From Fusobacterium varium (GTDB lineage: Bacteria; Fusobacteriota; Fusobacteriia; Fusobacteriales; Fusobacteriaceae), in contig JADYUE010000025.1 in the NCBI GenBank assembly GCA_021531615.1, positions 1 through 32,982 of the forward strand: DNA of 32,982 nucleotides. Reading direction: 5' to 3'. A program made the position numbers and the translations under genes. The notes under the pieces are model-generated. The model had not been told where the DNA came from, made no database searches, and worked only from the letters and a program-made list of their open reading frames with translations. Shown piece after piece: positions 1 to 6,483 of the stretch (its first letter is position 1; every line of letters begins with the position of its first letter).

Positions 1-26
1 TTTTTGATAGAATAGATTTGAGACAA
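1..26 (-). CDS. possible 5' end of a gene leaving the left edge (TTG start)
   Basis: On the minus strand a consensus AGGAGG (plus positions 35-40) lies 8 nt before a TTG codon at 26-24, followed by eight open codons to the window edge (reading M-S-Q-I-Y-S-I-K). No ATG or GTG competes near this site. The piece is too short to assign a family. The start codon is inside one arm of a 13-bp inverted repeat (19-31/77-89), which would be unusual for an ordinary gene and could mean an insertion-sequence transposase, but this is a guess. Confidence 0.35.
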
Positions 27-89
27 GTAAACGACCTCCTTATATTTTGTTTGGCGACTTAATTTTAACAGGAAAATTTACTTGTCTCA
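19..89. repeat. 13-bp perfect inverted repeat around a possible start site
   Basis: TGAGACAAGTAAA at 19-31 is exactly complementary to TTTACTTGTCTCA at 77-89, with 45 nt between the arms. On the minus strand the second arm contains the candidate TTG start and the loop contains the AGGAGG ribosome-binding site. It could fold in RNA and limit translation, bind a protein, or be part of a mobile-element end. Nothing else in the window matches it. Confidence 0.6.
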
Positions 90-160
90 TCTTTTTTTTG
101 AAAAAAAAGTAAAAAAGGTGTTAATACATTTAAGTACCAACACCAAAAATTATACACCCT

Positions 161-197
161 AAAAAAGAGAGTTATAATTTATAACTCTCTTTTTTTC
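161..197 (-). terminator. bidirectional Rho-independent terminator
   Basis: An 11-bp perfect stem (165-175 with 181-191) and a 5-nt loop are flanked by A-runs on the left and T-runs on the right, so it can end transcripts from either side. It sits just after the YccF gene on the minus strand and closes the ttcA-like/yccF group. Confidence 0.85.
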
Positions 198-206
198 TTA
201 TTTTTT

Positions 207-575
207 CTATCTTAAAGTATATTTATAAGGATTAAATGCTACTTGAGCAAGTTTAAAATTCTGAATACCCAAAGGAATTCCAATAATAGTTACACATTGA
301 CATATACCAGCAATAATATGTGAAATAGCCAACCAAATTCCAAAAAAGATAATCCAGAAGAAAGCTGAAATAGGTCTTGGTGGCTCTCCAAGATCAGTTT
401 TTAAAACTACCTCTTTACCAAAAGGCATTAAGCAAGATCCTGCCATTTCAAAACATCCTCTTGAAAAAGGAATTGTAATTATGAAAATAATACTAATAAT
501 TCCAGCAATTAACCATTCAAAAGCTAAAACTAATCCACCTAAAAATAACCAAATAATGTTTAAAAGTAAGCTCAT
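207..575 (-). CDS. YccF-family inner-membrane protein
   Basis: This 122-residue protein has the internal duplication typical of the YccF family (two copies of a hydrophobic segment ending in I-x-G-I/T-I-P). Copy one is about residues 5-45 (WLFLGGLVLAFEWLIAG, then a TIPF segment). Copy two is about residues 72-115 (FFGIWLAISHIIAG, then IIGIPLGIQNFKLA). The protein is therefore expected in the cytoplasmic membrane. The biochemical function of YccF proteins is not established. The start has a strong AAGGAGG site. It is the last gene of a minus-strand group, 21 nt after the second TtcA-like gene, and is followed by a terminator. Confidence 0.85.
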   Translation of the reverse strand: MSLLLNIIWLFLGGLVLAFEWLIAGIISIIFIITIPFSRGCFEMAGSCLMPFGKEVVLKTDLGEPPRPISAFFWIIFFGIWLAISHIIAGICQCVTIIGIPLGIQNFKLAQVAFNPYKYTLR

Positions 576-596
576 AAAAAACCTCCTTGTATGTAT

Positions 597-1346
597 TTAT
601 TTTAGTAAATCACGAATACTATTAAAAACAACACTTCTGACATCTTTATTTTCTTTAGCTAAATCTTTGATTAAGTTTTTAACCCTTAATCTTCTAGAAT
701 TTTCACTAACTTCATAGGGACAATCAGATTTTACAACTGGTAGTTCCAATTTATTAACATATCTAATAATATCTTTCTCCTCAACAAAAGCTAATGGACG
801 TATAACTTTAACTCCATACTCTTCAGATTCATAACAAGGTTTCATCATCTTCATATTTCCTTGATAGAAAACATTCATTAAGAAAGTTTCAATAATATCA
901 TCTTTATGATGTCCAAGAGCAAGTTTGTTGATATTTTGCTCCTTCATCATTCTGTATAAAATTCCTCTTCTTATTCTTCCACAAAGGAAACAGGGATTTT
1001 TTACCTCTTTTTCTCCAAAGAGCATATCATTTAGATTAGTATGTTCCACTTGAAGTTTTAAACCTAATTTTTCACAATATTCTTTTATAGAGTCAAAAGA
1101 AGCTCTATCTATATTTGGATGAATATGGATAGGGATAATTTCAAAATCTATATTTGCTATTTTTTGAATTCTAACAAGGGCATTTAAAGTAGTAAGGCTA
1201 TCTTTACCACCAGAAACTCCTACAGCAATTCTATCTCCCTCTTCAATCATATTGTATGTGTGCATAGCTTTACCAACAGGGCTCCAAATAGTTTTACTGA
1301 AGTTTTTTCCCTCTATATAGCTTAAAATATTCTCTTTTTTTTCCAT
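597..1346 (-). CDS. TtcA-family tRNA 2-thiolation ATPase (paralogue 2)
   Basis: A PP-loop ATPase of the TtcA family, which uses ATP and an Fe-S cluster to put sulfur on a tRNA base (2-thiocytidine in E. coli TtcA). Visible motifs are the PP-loop SGGKDS near residue 46, the cysteine pair in PCFLCGRIRRG, LALGHHKDDIIETFL, and a single later cysteine in SDCPYEVSENSRR. The three cysteines match the cluster-binding set of TtcA. I place the start at the ATG at 1346 because GAGG precedes it by 6 nt; an upstream TTG at 1358 would overlap the previous gene. Only one base separates this ATG from the previous stop codon (TAAGATG), so the two are likely translationally coupled. At 249 residues it is shorter than E. 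coli TtcA. Whether both paralogues act on the same base cannot be told from sequence. Confidence 0.88.
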   Translation of the reverse strand: MEKKENILSYIEGKNFSKTIWSPVGKAMHTYNMIEEGDRIAVGVSGGKDSLTTLNALVRIQKIANIDFEIIPIHIHPNIDRASFDSIKEYCEKLGLKLQVEHTNLNDMLFGEKEVKNPCFLCGRIRRGILYRMMKEQNINKLALGHHKDDIIETFLMNVFYQGNMKMMKPCYESEEYGVKVIRPLAFVEEKDIIRYVNKLELPVVKSDCPYEVSENSRRLRVKNLIKDLAKENKDVRSVVFNSIRDLLK

Positions 1347-1347
1347 C

Positions 1348-2148
1348 TTATTCCTCAACTTTATTATCGCTTTTATTTCCCCTAGTATATCCTAAAATAT
1401 AGTCAAGATTTATATTTTTCATAGAATTAAATATACTTTGTTTAATATTAGGGTTAGTTAATTCCATAGTTTTTAAAAGATTTTTAATCTCTCTTCTTTT
1501 AGAGTCTACCTTCCCAGATTCTACAGGGCAACCACATCCCATAGCCATTATCTCATTTTTTTGAGTAAAAGCGATAATATCCTTCTCTTTAATATATACC
1601 ATAGGTCTAATCAATTCCATTTTTCCACTTGTAGATTTTACTTTAGGTATCATAGTTTTAACAGTTCCTGCATAAAACATATTAATCAGAGTTGTTTCAA
1701 CTACATCATCAAAGTGGTGTCCAAGAGCAAGTTTATTATATCCTAACTCTTCAACCTTATTATATAGAACTCCTCTTCTCATTTTAGCACAAAGGAAACA
1801 AGGTTTTTCTGGATCCTCTTTAAAAGCTATCTCCCATACATTTGCCTCAAAAACTTCACAAGGGATATCTAACTCTTCTAAGTTAGCTTTAAATTGAGCC
1901 ATATCCATAGCTTGAAACCCTGGATTCATTGAGATAAATGCAACTTCAAAATTTTTACTTCTATCTCTTTTCATCTCTTGAAAAAGTTTACACAGAAGTA
2001 AACTATCTTTACCTCCAGAAACTCCCACAGCAATTCTATCTCCATCCTCTATTAAATTAAAATCTTTAACAGCTTTTACAAATTTAGTCCATATTTTTTT
2101 TCTATATGTTGTTCTTAAACTTTCTAATGCTATTTCTCCTTTTTTCAT
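1348..2148 (-). CDS. ttcA: TtcA-family tRNA 2-thiolation ATPase (paralogue 1)
   Basis: A second TtcA-family PP-loop ATPase, 266 residues from the ATG at 2148. That start follows AGGAGG with good spacing; a longer reading frame to 2256 has no such site and runs across the promoter. Motifs are SGGKDS in the N-terminal third, KPCFLCAKMRRGVLY with the CxxC pair, LALGHHFDDVVETTLINMFY, and MGCGCPVESGKVDSKRRE carrying extra cysteines. The tandem arrangement with the next gene looks like an old duplication, as the two differ in length and in the cysteine region near the C-terminus. The gene starts from a near-consensus promoter (2173-2201) in the divergent region shared with a cysteine-rich winged-helix gene. 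It is the better TtcA candidate of the pair, but the symbol is tentative. Confidence 0.88.
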   Translation of the reverse strand: MKKGEIALESLRTTYRKKIWTKFVKAVKDFNLIEDGDRIAVGVSGGKDSLLLCKLFQEMKRDRSKNFEVAFISMNPGFQAMDMAQFKANLEELDIPCEVFEANVWEIAFKEDPEKPCFLCAKMRRGVLYNKVEELGYNKLALGHHFDDVVETTLINMFYAGTVKTMIPKVKSTSGKMELIRPMVYIKEKDIIAFTQKNEIMAMGCGCPVESGKVDSKRREIKNLLKTMELTNPNIKQSIFNSMKNINLDYILGYTRGNKSDNKVEE

Positions 2149-2172
2149 TGACTCCTCCTTTTTTGATAGTAT

Positions 2173-2201
2173 ATTATAATATTTTTCACTATTTATGTCT
2201 A
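2173..2201 (-). promoter_or_regulatory. sigma70-type promoter of the ttcA-like operon
   Basis: On the minus strand TAGACA (2201-2196) is followed after exactly 17 bp by TATAAT (2178-2173). The predicted transcript would start about 18 nt before the ATG at 2148, leaving just room for the AGGAGG site. Confidence 0.7.
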
Positions 2202-2214
2202 GTATTATAATTCT

Positions 2215-2243
2215 TTTATTAAAATAAAAATGTATGGTATAAT
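2215..2243 (+). promoter_or_regulatory. extended -10 promoter of the cysteine-rich winged-helix gene
   Basis: TGGTATAAT (2235-2243) is an extended -10 element. The -35 region at 17-bp spacing (TTTATT, 2215-2220) is weak, which is common for extended -10 promoters. It lies 34 bp before the ATG at 2278. Confidence 0.6.
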
Positions 2244-2277
2244 AGGCATTATACAAAATTAAGAAAGGATAAAAATT

Positions 2278-2580
2278 ATGAATGAGATAGATAAAAAAGT
2301 GATAAAATTTCTTCTTTCAGCAGCTGTATATAGTGATAATGCTATTATGAAGAACTTAGGTATAAGTGAAGAGGAGTTGAAAAATTCATATATAACTTTA
2401 GAAAAAGAAGGGTATTTAGAATCATATTCTGACTATCAAGCTAGACAAAGTAACAGTTGTGGTAGTGGAAGTTGTGAAGGAAGAAATTGTAGTTCATGTG
2501 GCAGCTGTTGTAGTAATGATATGGACTATTCTAATGTAAAAGTTATTACAGAGAAAGCGATTTTAGAGTTTGATAAATAA
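2278..2580 (+). CDS. small winged-helix protein with cysteine cluster (FeoC-like)
   Basis: A 100-residue protein. Residues 1-50 read as a small helix-turn-helix/winged-helix domain (ISEEELKNSYITLEKEGYL has the usual recognition-helix pattern of MarR/FeoC-type folds). Residues 61-78 carry six cysteines (C61, C66, C71, C74, C77, C78) in a Gly/Ser-rich segment, and residues 84-98 return to a beta-strand pattern. Cysteines inserted in the wing are the arrangement of FeoC-type proteins, where they bind an Fe-S cluster or metal, so a redox- or iron-sensing regulator is a fair guess. No feoA/feoB is in the window. It is divergent from two Fe-S-dependent tRNA thiolases. SD AAAGGAT precedes the ATG. 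The stop codon lies inside the end of a repeat element. Confidence 0.7.
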   Translation: MNEIDKKVIKFLLSAAVYSDNAIMKNLGISEEELKNSYITLEKEGYLESYSDYQARQSNSCGSGSCEGRNCSSCGSCCSNDMDYSNVKVITEKAILEFDK

Positions 2581-2875
2581 ATTATAATTTATCTAGCTAA
2601 GCTAGATTCTCTAATGTATCGTTAGTTTTTGACAAAGTACCTTTGCATTAGCGATTATTAATCAAGTTAAGTTATCAAAACTTATATTTTAAATATCAGC
2701 TAAATTCCATGTCAAAGAATAAAGAGAGAGTAAAACTCATCTGACTAAAATTCCGAAACTCGACTTCGTCTCAAACACGTCGGAATTTTTAGCGTCAGAT
2801 TTCGTAACTCTCTCTAATATTCTTCTCCAAATTTCATTTTAGCTGATATTAGGAGAAAAAACAAATTATAGTTTA
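2578..2875. repeat. 298-bp MITE-like hairpin element, copy A1
   Basis: The ends are TAAATTATAATTTA (2578-2591) and CAAATTATAGTTTA (2862-2875), imperfect inverted repeats that each match the perfect ends of the second element (24869-25376) at 13 of 14 bases. Inside are a conserved flank (about 2627-2667, containing TTGACA and the mini-hairpin CAAAG-TAC-CTTTG) and a 159-nt imperfect palindrome (2692-2850) with outer arms AATATCAGCTAAA/TTTAGCTGATATT, a middle stem and an apical stem AAAATTCCGA/TCGGAATTTT. The same unit occurs inverted at 25108-25362. It encodes no protein. It is most likely a non-autonomous mobile element or a transcribed structured repeat. Confidence 0.8.
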
Positions 2876-2887
2876 ATAAATTTATAT

Positions 2888-2937
2888 AGGAGTTAATAAA
2901 CTGATAAATATTTATTAGTTTACAATAACTCCTTTTA
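2888..2937 (+). terminator. hairpin terminator beyond the A1 repeat
   Basis: AGGAGTTA (2888-2895) pairs with TAACTCCT (2926-2933), continued by TAAACT (2897-2902) with AGTTTA (2917-2922), then CCTTTTATTA. It is the first terminator-like structure after the gene ending at 2580, from which it is separated by the 298-bp element. Confidence 0.65.
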
Positions 2938-2942
2938 TTATT

Positions 2943-2971
2943 TTTATAGATATATTAATTTGTGCTATAAT
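2943..2971 (+). promoter_or_regulatory. extended -10 promoter before rmlC
   Basis: TGCTATAAT (2963-2971) is an extended -10 element; the -35 at 17-bp spacing (TTTATA) is weak. The ATG of rmlC is 31 bp downstream with AAGGAG before it. Confidence 0.6.
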
Positions 2972-3001
2972 AAAATAGATTAAGTAATTAAGGAGAAAAA
3001 A

Positions 3002-3583
3002 ATGGGTAAATTAAAGAGAATAAAAACAGAGATAGAGGGAGTATATATTATTGAACCAACTATTTTTGGTGATGAGAGAGGATTCTTTTTTGAATCATAT
3101 AATAAAAGAGATTTTCAGGAAATAGGAATATTAGATGAATTTGTACAAGATAACCATTCTAAATCAAGAAAAGGAGTATTGAGAGGATTACATTTTCAAA
3201 CTGAGCATTCTCAAGGGAAATTGATAAGAGTAATTAAAGGTGGAGTTTTAGATATAGCAGTTGATTTAAGAGAAGATAGTTCAACTTTTGGGAAAAGTAT
3301 AAAGGTAGAGTTAACAGAGGAAAATAAGAGAATGTTATATATTCCTAAAAATTTTGCACATGGATTTTTGACTATAACAGAAGAGGCTGAGTGTTTGTAT
3401 AAATGCAATGATTATTACTATCCAGAATATGAATCAGGAATTATATGGGATGATAGTGAATTAAATATAGATTGGGAGTTAAAAAAATATAATTTAAAAA
3501 AGGAAGATCTAATTTTTTCAGAAAAAGATAAAAGGCACCAATCTTTTAGAGAGTATATAAATAAGGCAGGAGAGAAAAGATGA
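3002..3583 (+). CDS. rmlC: dTDP-4-dehydrorhamnose 3,5-epimerase
   Basis: RmlC (RfbC) converts dTDP-4-keto-6-deoxyglucose to dTDP-4-keto-rhamnose in the cytoplasm, the third step to dTDP-L-rhamnose for surface polysaccharide. The 193-residue length is normal. Family signatures are FGDERGFFFESYN (residues 22-34), KGVLRGLHFQ with the catalytic-type His64, IRVIKGGVLDIAVDLREDS, and IPKNFAHGFLTITEEAECLYKC. The start has AAGGAG. It overlaps the next gene by four bases (ATGA), so RmlC and RmlD are made from one message. The glucose-1-phosphate thymidylyltransferase (RmlA) and dehydratase (RmlB) genes are not in this window. Confidence 0.95.
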   Translation: MGKLKRIKTEIEGVYIIEPTIFGDERGFFFESYNKRDFQEIGILDEFVQDNHSKSRKGVLRGLHFQTEHSQGKLIRVIKGGVLDIAVDLREDSSTFGKSIKVELTEENKRMLYIPKNFAHGFLTITEEAECLYKCNDYYYPEYESGIIWDDSELNIDWELKKYNLKKEDLIFSEKDKRHQSFREYINKAGEKR

Positions 3584-4419
3584 TATTAATAACAGGAGCT
3601 AATGGACAATTAGGTTATGATTTTCAAAGGTTATTTGATGAATTAAAAAAAGAGTATATAGCAACAGATAGAGATGAGTTAGATATTACAGATATAAAAA
3701 AGGTAAGGGAGTTTGTAAAGAATAAAAATATTACTCTTATAATAAATTGTGCTGCCTATAACAATGTTGATAAAGCTGAAGATGAAGTTGAATTTTGTAA
3801 AAAATTGAATACATATGCTCCAAGAGATTTAGCAATAGTAGCAAAAGAGATAGGAGCTGATTATATAACTTATTCAACAGATTTTGTATTTGATGGAGAG
3901 AAAAAAGCTCCATATACAGAAGAGGATATTTCTAATCCTCTATCAATTTATGGAAAAAGCAAATATGAGGGAGAAAAGGAAGTTTTTAAAGTAAAACCAG
4001 ATAGTTTTGTAGTAAGGACATCTTGGGTATTTGGAATAGCTAATAATAATTTTAATAAGCAAGTAATTAATTGGAGTAAAAGTAAAGATGAGCTATCAAT
4101 AGTTGATGATCAAATCTCATCACCAACATATTCAAAGGATCTAGCTTATTATAGTTGGGAACTGATAAAAACTAAAAAGTATGGTTTGTATCATCTTTCA
4201 AATACAGGAGAAGCAAGTAAATATGATCAAGGAAAATATGTTTTAGATAAAATAGGATGGCAAGGAAAACTGAATAGAGCTAAGACAAAGGATTTTAATT
4301 TGAAAGCTCAAAGGGCAGAGTATACAAAGTTAGATAGCTCAAAATTAGAAAAAGCGATAGGTAAAAAGATACCTTCATGGGAAAATGGAATTGATAGATT
4401 TTTAGAAGAAATGGAGTAG
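3580..4419 (+). CDS. rmlD: dTDP-4-dehydrorhamnose reductase
   Basis: RmlD (RfbD) reduces dTDP-4-keto-L-rhamnose to dTDP-L-rhamnose with NAD(P)H. This 279-residue member of the extended short-chain dehydrogenase superfamily has the nucleotide-binding TGANGQLG (residues 5-12), INCAAYNNVDKAE, YSTDFVFDG with Thr100, and the catalytic Y124-GKSK128 pair. FVVRTSWVFG and DDQISSPTYSKDLA are also typical of the family. It starts in the last four bases of rmlC. No clear terminator follows; 113 bp separate it from the cobalamin cluster, which has its own -10 element. Confidence 0.95.
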   Translation: MILITGANGQLGYDFQRLFDELKKEYIATDRDELDITDIKKVREFVKNKNITLIINCAAYNNVDKAEDEVEFCKKLNTYAPRDLAIVAKEIGADYITYSTDFVFDGEKKAPYTEEDISNPLSIYGKSKYEGEKEVFKVKPDSFVVRTSWVFGIANNNFNKQVINWSKSKDELSIVDDQISSPTYSKDLAYYSWELIKTKKYGLYHLSNTGEASKYDQGKYVLDKIGWQGKLNRAKTKDFNLKAQRAEYTKLDSSKLEKAIGKKIPSWENGIDRFLEEME

Positions 4420-4490
4420 AAAAAATCTATAAAATAAACTAAAATAGGGGTTTTGTTAATTATAAAATATGTGTAAAATATTCCAAAATA

Positions 4491-4499
4491 TGATATAAT
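4491..4499 (+). promoter_or_regulatory. extended -10 element before cobU
   Basis: TGATATAAT is an extended -10 element 33 bp before the GTG of cobU. No good -35 box is at the expected distance. The space between rmlD and cobU does not hold a cobalamin riboswitch. Confidence 0.5.
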
Positions 4500-4532
4500 T
4501 ATCAATATTGAAAGAGCAGAGGAGATGAAAAA

Positions 4533-5096
4533 GTGGGAAGAATAATATATTTCACTGGTGGTTCTCGAAGTGGTAAAAGTAGTCATGCAGAAAAATATAT
4601 TTTTGATAAAGGATATGAGGATAGAATATATCTGGCTACTGCTATTGTTTTTGATGATGAGATGAGAGCAAGAGTAAGAAAGCATAGGGAGCAAAGAGGA
4701 GAAAATTGGACAACAGTAGAGGGATATAAGAATGTAGTGGAATTGGTAAAACCTCATATGAAAAAAGGTGGAGTAATTTTATTAGATTGCCTCACAAATA
4801 TGGTAACTAATCTTATGATAATGGAGAAAGAGTATGATTGGGATAATATGCCAGATTCTCAACTGACTTTAATAGAAAATGGGATAAAAAAAGAGGTTGA
4901 AGAGTTTTTAGACTTTATAAAAACTCAAGATCAAGATTTAGTAATTGTTTCTAATGAGATAGGAATGGGAGTAGTTCCAGCTTACCCTTTAGGAAGATAT
5001 TTTAGAGATATATGTGGACGTATGAATCAAATTGCAGCAGCTAAAGCAGATGAGGCATATCTACTAGTATCAGGACTAAAAATGCAATTAAAATAG
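4533..5096 (+). CDS. cobU: adenosylcobinamide kinase / adenosylcobinamide-phosphate guanylyltransferase
   Basis: CobU phosphorylates adenosylcobinamide and transfers GMP to give adenosylcobinamide-GDP, the activated corrinoid for nucleotide-loop assembly. The P-loop TGGSRSGKSS is at residues 8-17, and YLATAIVFDDEMRARVRKHREQR and LLDCLTNMVTNL are family hallmarks; VSNEIGMGVVP and GRYFRDICGRMNQIAA complete the C-terminal half. The start is GTG at 4533: AGAGGAG precedes it, and the nearby ATG at 4524 runs into a stop within seven codons. At 187 residues it is full length. It is first of four genes that together make and attach the lower ligand of vitamin B12. Confidence 0.95.
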   Translation: MGRIIYFTGGSRSGKSSHAEKYIFDKGYEDRIYLATAIVFDDEMRARVRKHREQRGENWTTVEGYKNVVELVKPHMKKGGVILLDCLTNMVTNLMIMEKEYDWDNMPDSQLTLIENGIKKEVEEFLDFIKTQDQDLVIVSNEIGMGVVPAYPLGRYFRDICGRMNQIAAAKADEAYLLVSGLKMQLK

Positions 5097-5117
5097 ATAA
5101 GATTTTAGGAGGATTTA

Positions 5118-5882
5118 ATGAAAGGGTTAATTTTACTTTTTAGATTTATGACTAGACTTCCTATAGGATTTGATCCTAAATTTGATTCTGATGAATTGGG
5201 AAAAGGGATGAGATTTTTTCCAGTAGTTGGAATGGTAATAGGTTTAGTTCTTTTTGCAGCTTTTTGGCTATTAGGTTATGTTATCTATTCACCAATGGTA
5301 ATGGCAGTTCTTTTAGTAATAATTGAAGTTGTATTAACTGGAGGACTTCATCTTGATGGGTTAGCAGATACATTTGATGGAATATTTAGTTATAGAAGTA
5401 AGCAAAAAATGTTAGATATAATGAAAGATTCAAGACTTGGTACAAATGGTGGGCTTGTTCTTATTCTTTATTTCTTTTTGAAAGTGGCACTATTAGTAGA
5501 GGCATCAAATAATTCACCAGTAATTATGCCTATAATGCTTTTACTATCACCAGTTATAGCAAGACTTAATAGTGTTGTAAATTGTGGATCAGCACCTTAT
5601 GCAAGGGCTACTGGAATGGGAAAAACATTTGTTGATCATACTGATGGATTAGCTGTATCAATAGCTACAATTATAACTGCAATCTTTGTAGGAGGAGCAG
5701 CTTATCTATTTGCAATTCCATATGAGATTTTGATAGTTATTCCAGTTGTTATGATCTTAGGATATCTATTTGCTAAGCTTATGACTAGAAAAATAGGCGG
5801 AATAACAGGGGATACTTTAGGAGCAGTTGTTGAAATATCTGAGATAATTGCAATGTTAGGTATGTATATTTTAGCTAGATAG
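5118..5882 (+). CDS. cobS: adenosylcobinamide-GDP ribazoletransferase (cobalamin synthase)
   Basis: CobS is the membrane-embedded enzyme that joins adenosylcobinamide-GDP and alpha-ribazole (phosphate). The 254-residue protein has several hydrophobic helices and the family signature GGLHLDGLADTFDGIFS (near residues 75-91) followed by the KDSRLGTNGG stretch, both acidic/metal-binding regions of the CDP-alcohol-transferase-like fold. N-terminal FRFMTRLP is also typical. AGGAGG precedes the ATG. It lies 21 nt after cobU and abuts the cobC frame, indicating a single operon. Confidence 0.95.
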   Translation: MKGLILLFRFMTRLPIGFDPKFDSDELGKGMRFFPVVGMVIGLVLFAAFWLLGYVIYSPMVMAVLLVIIEVVLTGGLHLDGLADTFDGIFSYRSKQKMLDIMKDSRLGTNGGLVLILYFFLKVALLVEASNNSPVIMPIMLLLSPVIARLNSVVNCGSAPYARATGMGKTFVDHTDGLAVSIATIITAIFVGGAAYLFAIPYEILIVIPVVMILGYLFAKLMTRKIGGITGDTLGAVVEISEIIAMLGMYILAR

Positions 5883-5891
5883 GTGATAATA

Positions 5892-6476
5892 TTGGGAAAA
5901 CTAATATTAGTTAGACATGGACAAACTCAAATGAATGTTGATGGAATATTCTTTGGAAAGTTAGATCCAAGTTTAAATGAAACAGGAAAAGAGCAGTGTA
6001 AAAATACAAGAGAGTTACTAAAAAATAGATATAAATATGATTTTATCTATTCAAGTGATTTGAAAAGAGCAGCAGAAACTGCTGAGATTGTAAATTATTT
6101 AGATCTTCCTATAAAATTAGACAGGAGATTGGAAGAGATAGATTTTGGAATATTTGAGGGGTTAAGTTATAAAGAGATTTTAGAAAAATATCCAGCAGAG
6201 TCTAAAAAAAGTCAAGAGGAGTGGAAAACTTTTGATTATATTACTGGCGAAAGTCTTGAAGTACTACAAAGGAGAGCAATTGAATTTGTAGAGAGCTTAG
6301 ATAAAACAAAGAATAATTTAGTAGTTACTCACTGGGGAGTGATTAACTGCATATTGAGTTGGTATTTTTCAGATAAATTAGAAAGTTATTGGAAATATAG
6401 TATGGAAAATGGTGGAATCTGTGTGATTGAATTTGCAGATGATTTTCCAATATTAAAAGGACTAAATATAGGGTGA
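5892..6476 (+). CDS. cobC: histidine phosphatase, probable alpha-ribazole phosphatase
   Basis: A 194-residue phosphoglycerate-mutase-fold phosphatase with the catalytic [10 protein letters not shown] (His9 with this start), a [13 protein letters not shown] second-arginine motif, EIDFGIFEG and VTHWGVINC with the second catalytic His. In this cob context it most likely removes phosphate from alpha-ribazole-5'-phosphate or adenosylcobalamin-5'-phosphate (CobC role); general phosphatases share the fold. I choose TTG at 5892 because AGGTGA at 5881-5886 is correctly spaced for it; the in-frame GTG at 5883 overlaps that site and has no ribosome-binding site of its own. Confidence 0.85.
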   Translation: MGKLILVRHGQTQMNVDGIFFGKLDPSLNETGKEQCKNTRELLKNRYKYDFIYSSDLKRAAETAEIVNYLDLPIKLDRRLEEIDFGIFEGLSYKEILEKYPAESKKSQEEWKTFDYITGESLEVLQRRAIEFVESLDKTKNNLVVTHWGVINCILSWYFSDKLESYWKYSMENGGICVIEFADDFPILKGLNIG

Positions 6477-6483
6477 TAAAAAG

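Noticed and set aside
2581-2880. The repeat region as a CRISPR array or as tRNA/rRNA remnants
   Set aside because: There are no regularly spaced short repeats, and no cloverleaf or rRNA-like conserved stretch; the structure is one long palindrome.
4420-4532. Possible cobalamin riboswitch before cobU
   Set aside because: The gap is only 113 bp and shows no B12-box-like GCCACTG sequence or the needed stems.
4308-4757. A 149-codon minus-strand frame across the end of rmlD and start of cobU
   Set aside because: It is antisense to two well-supported genes and has low-complexity Ser/Ile/Phe content typical of a shadow frame.
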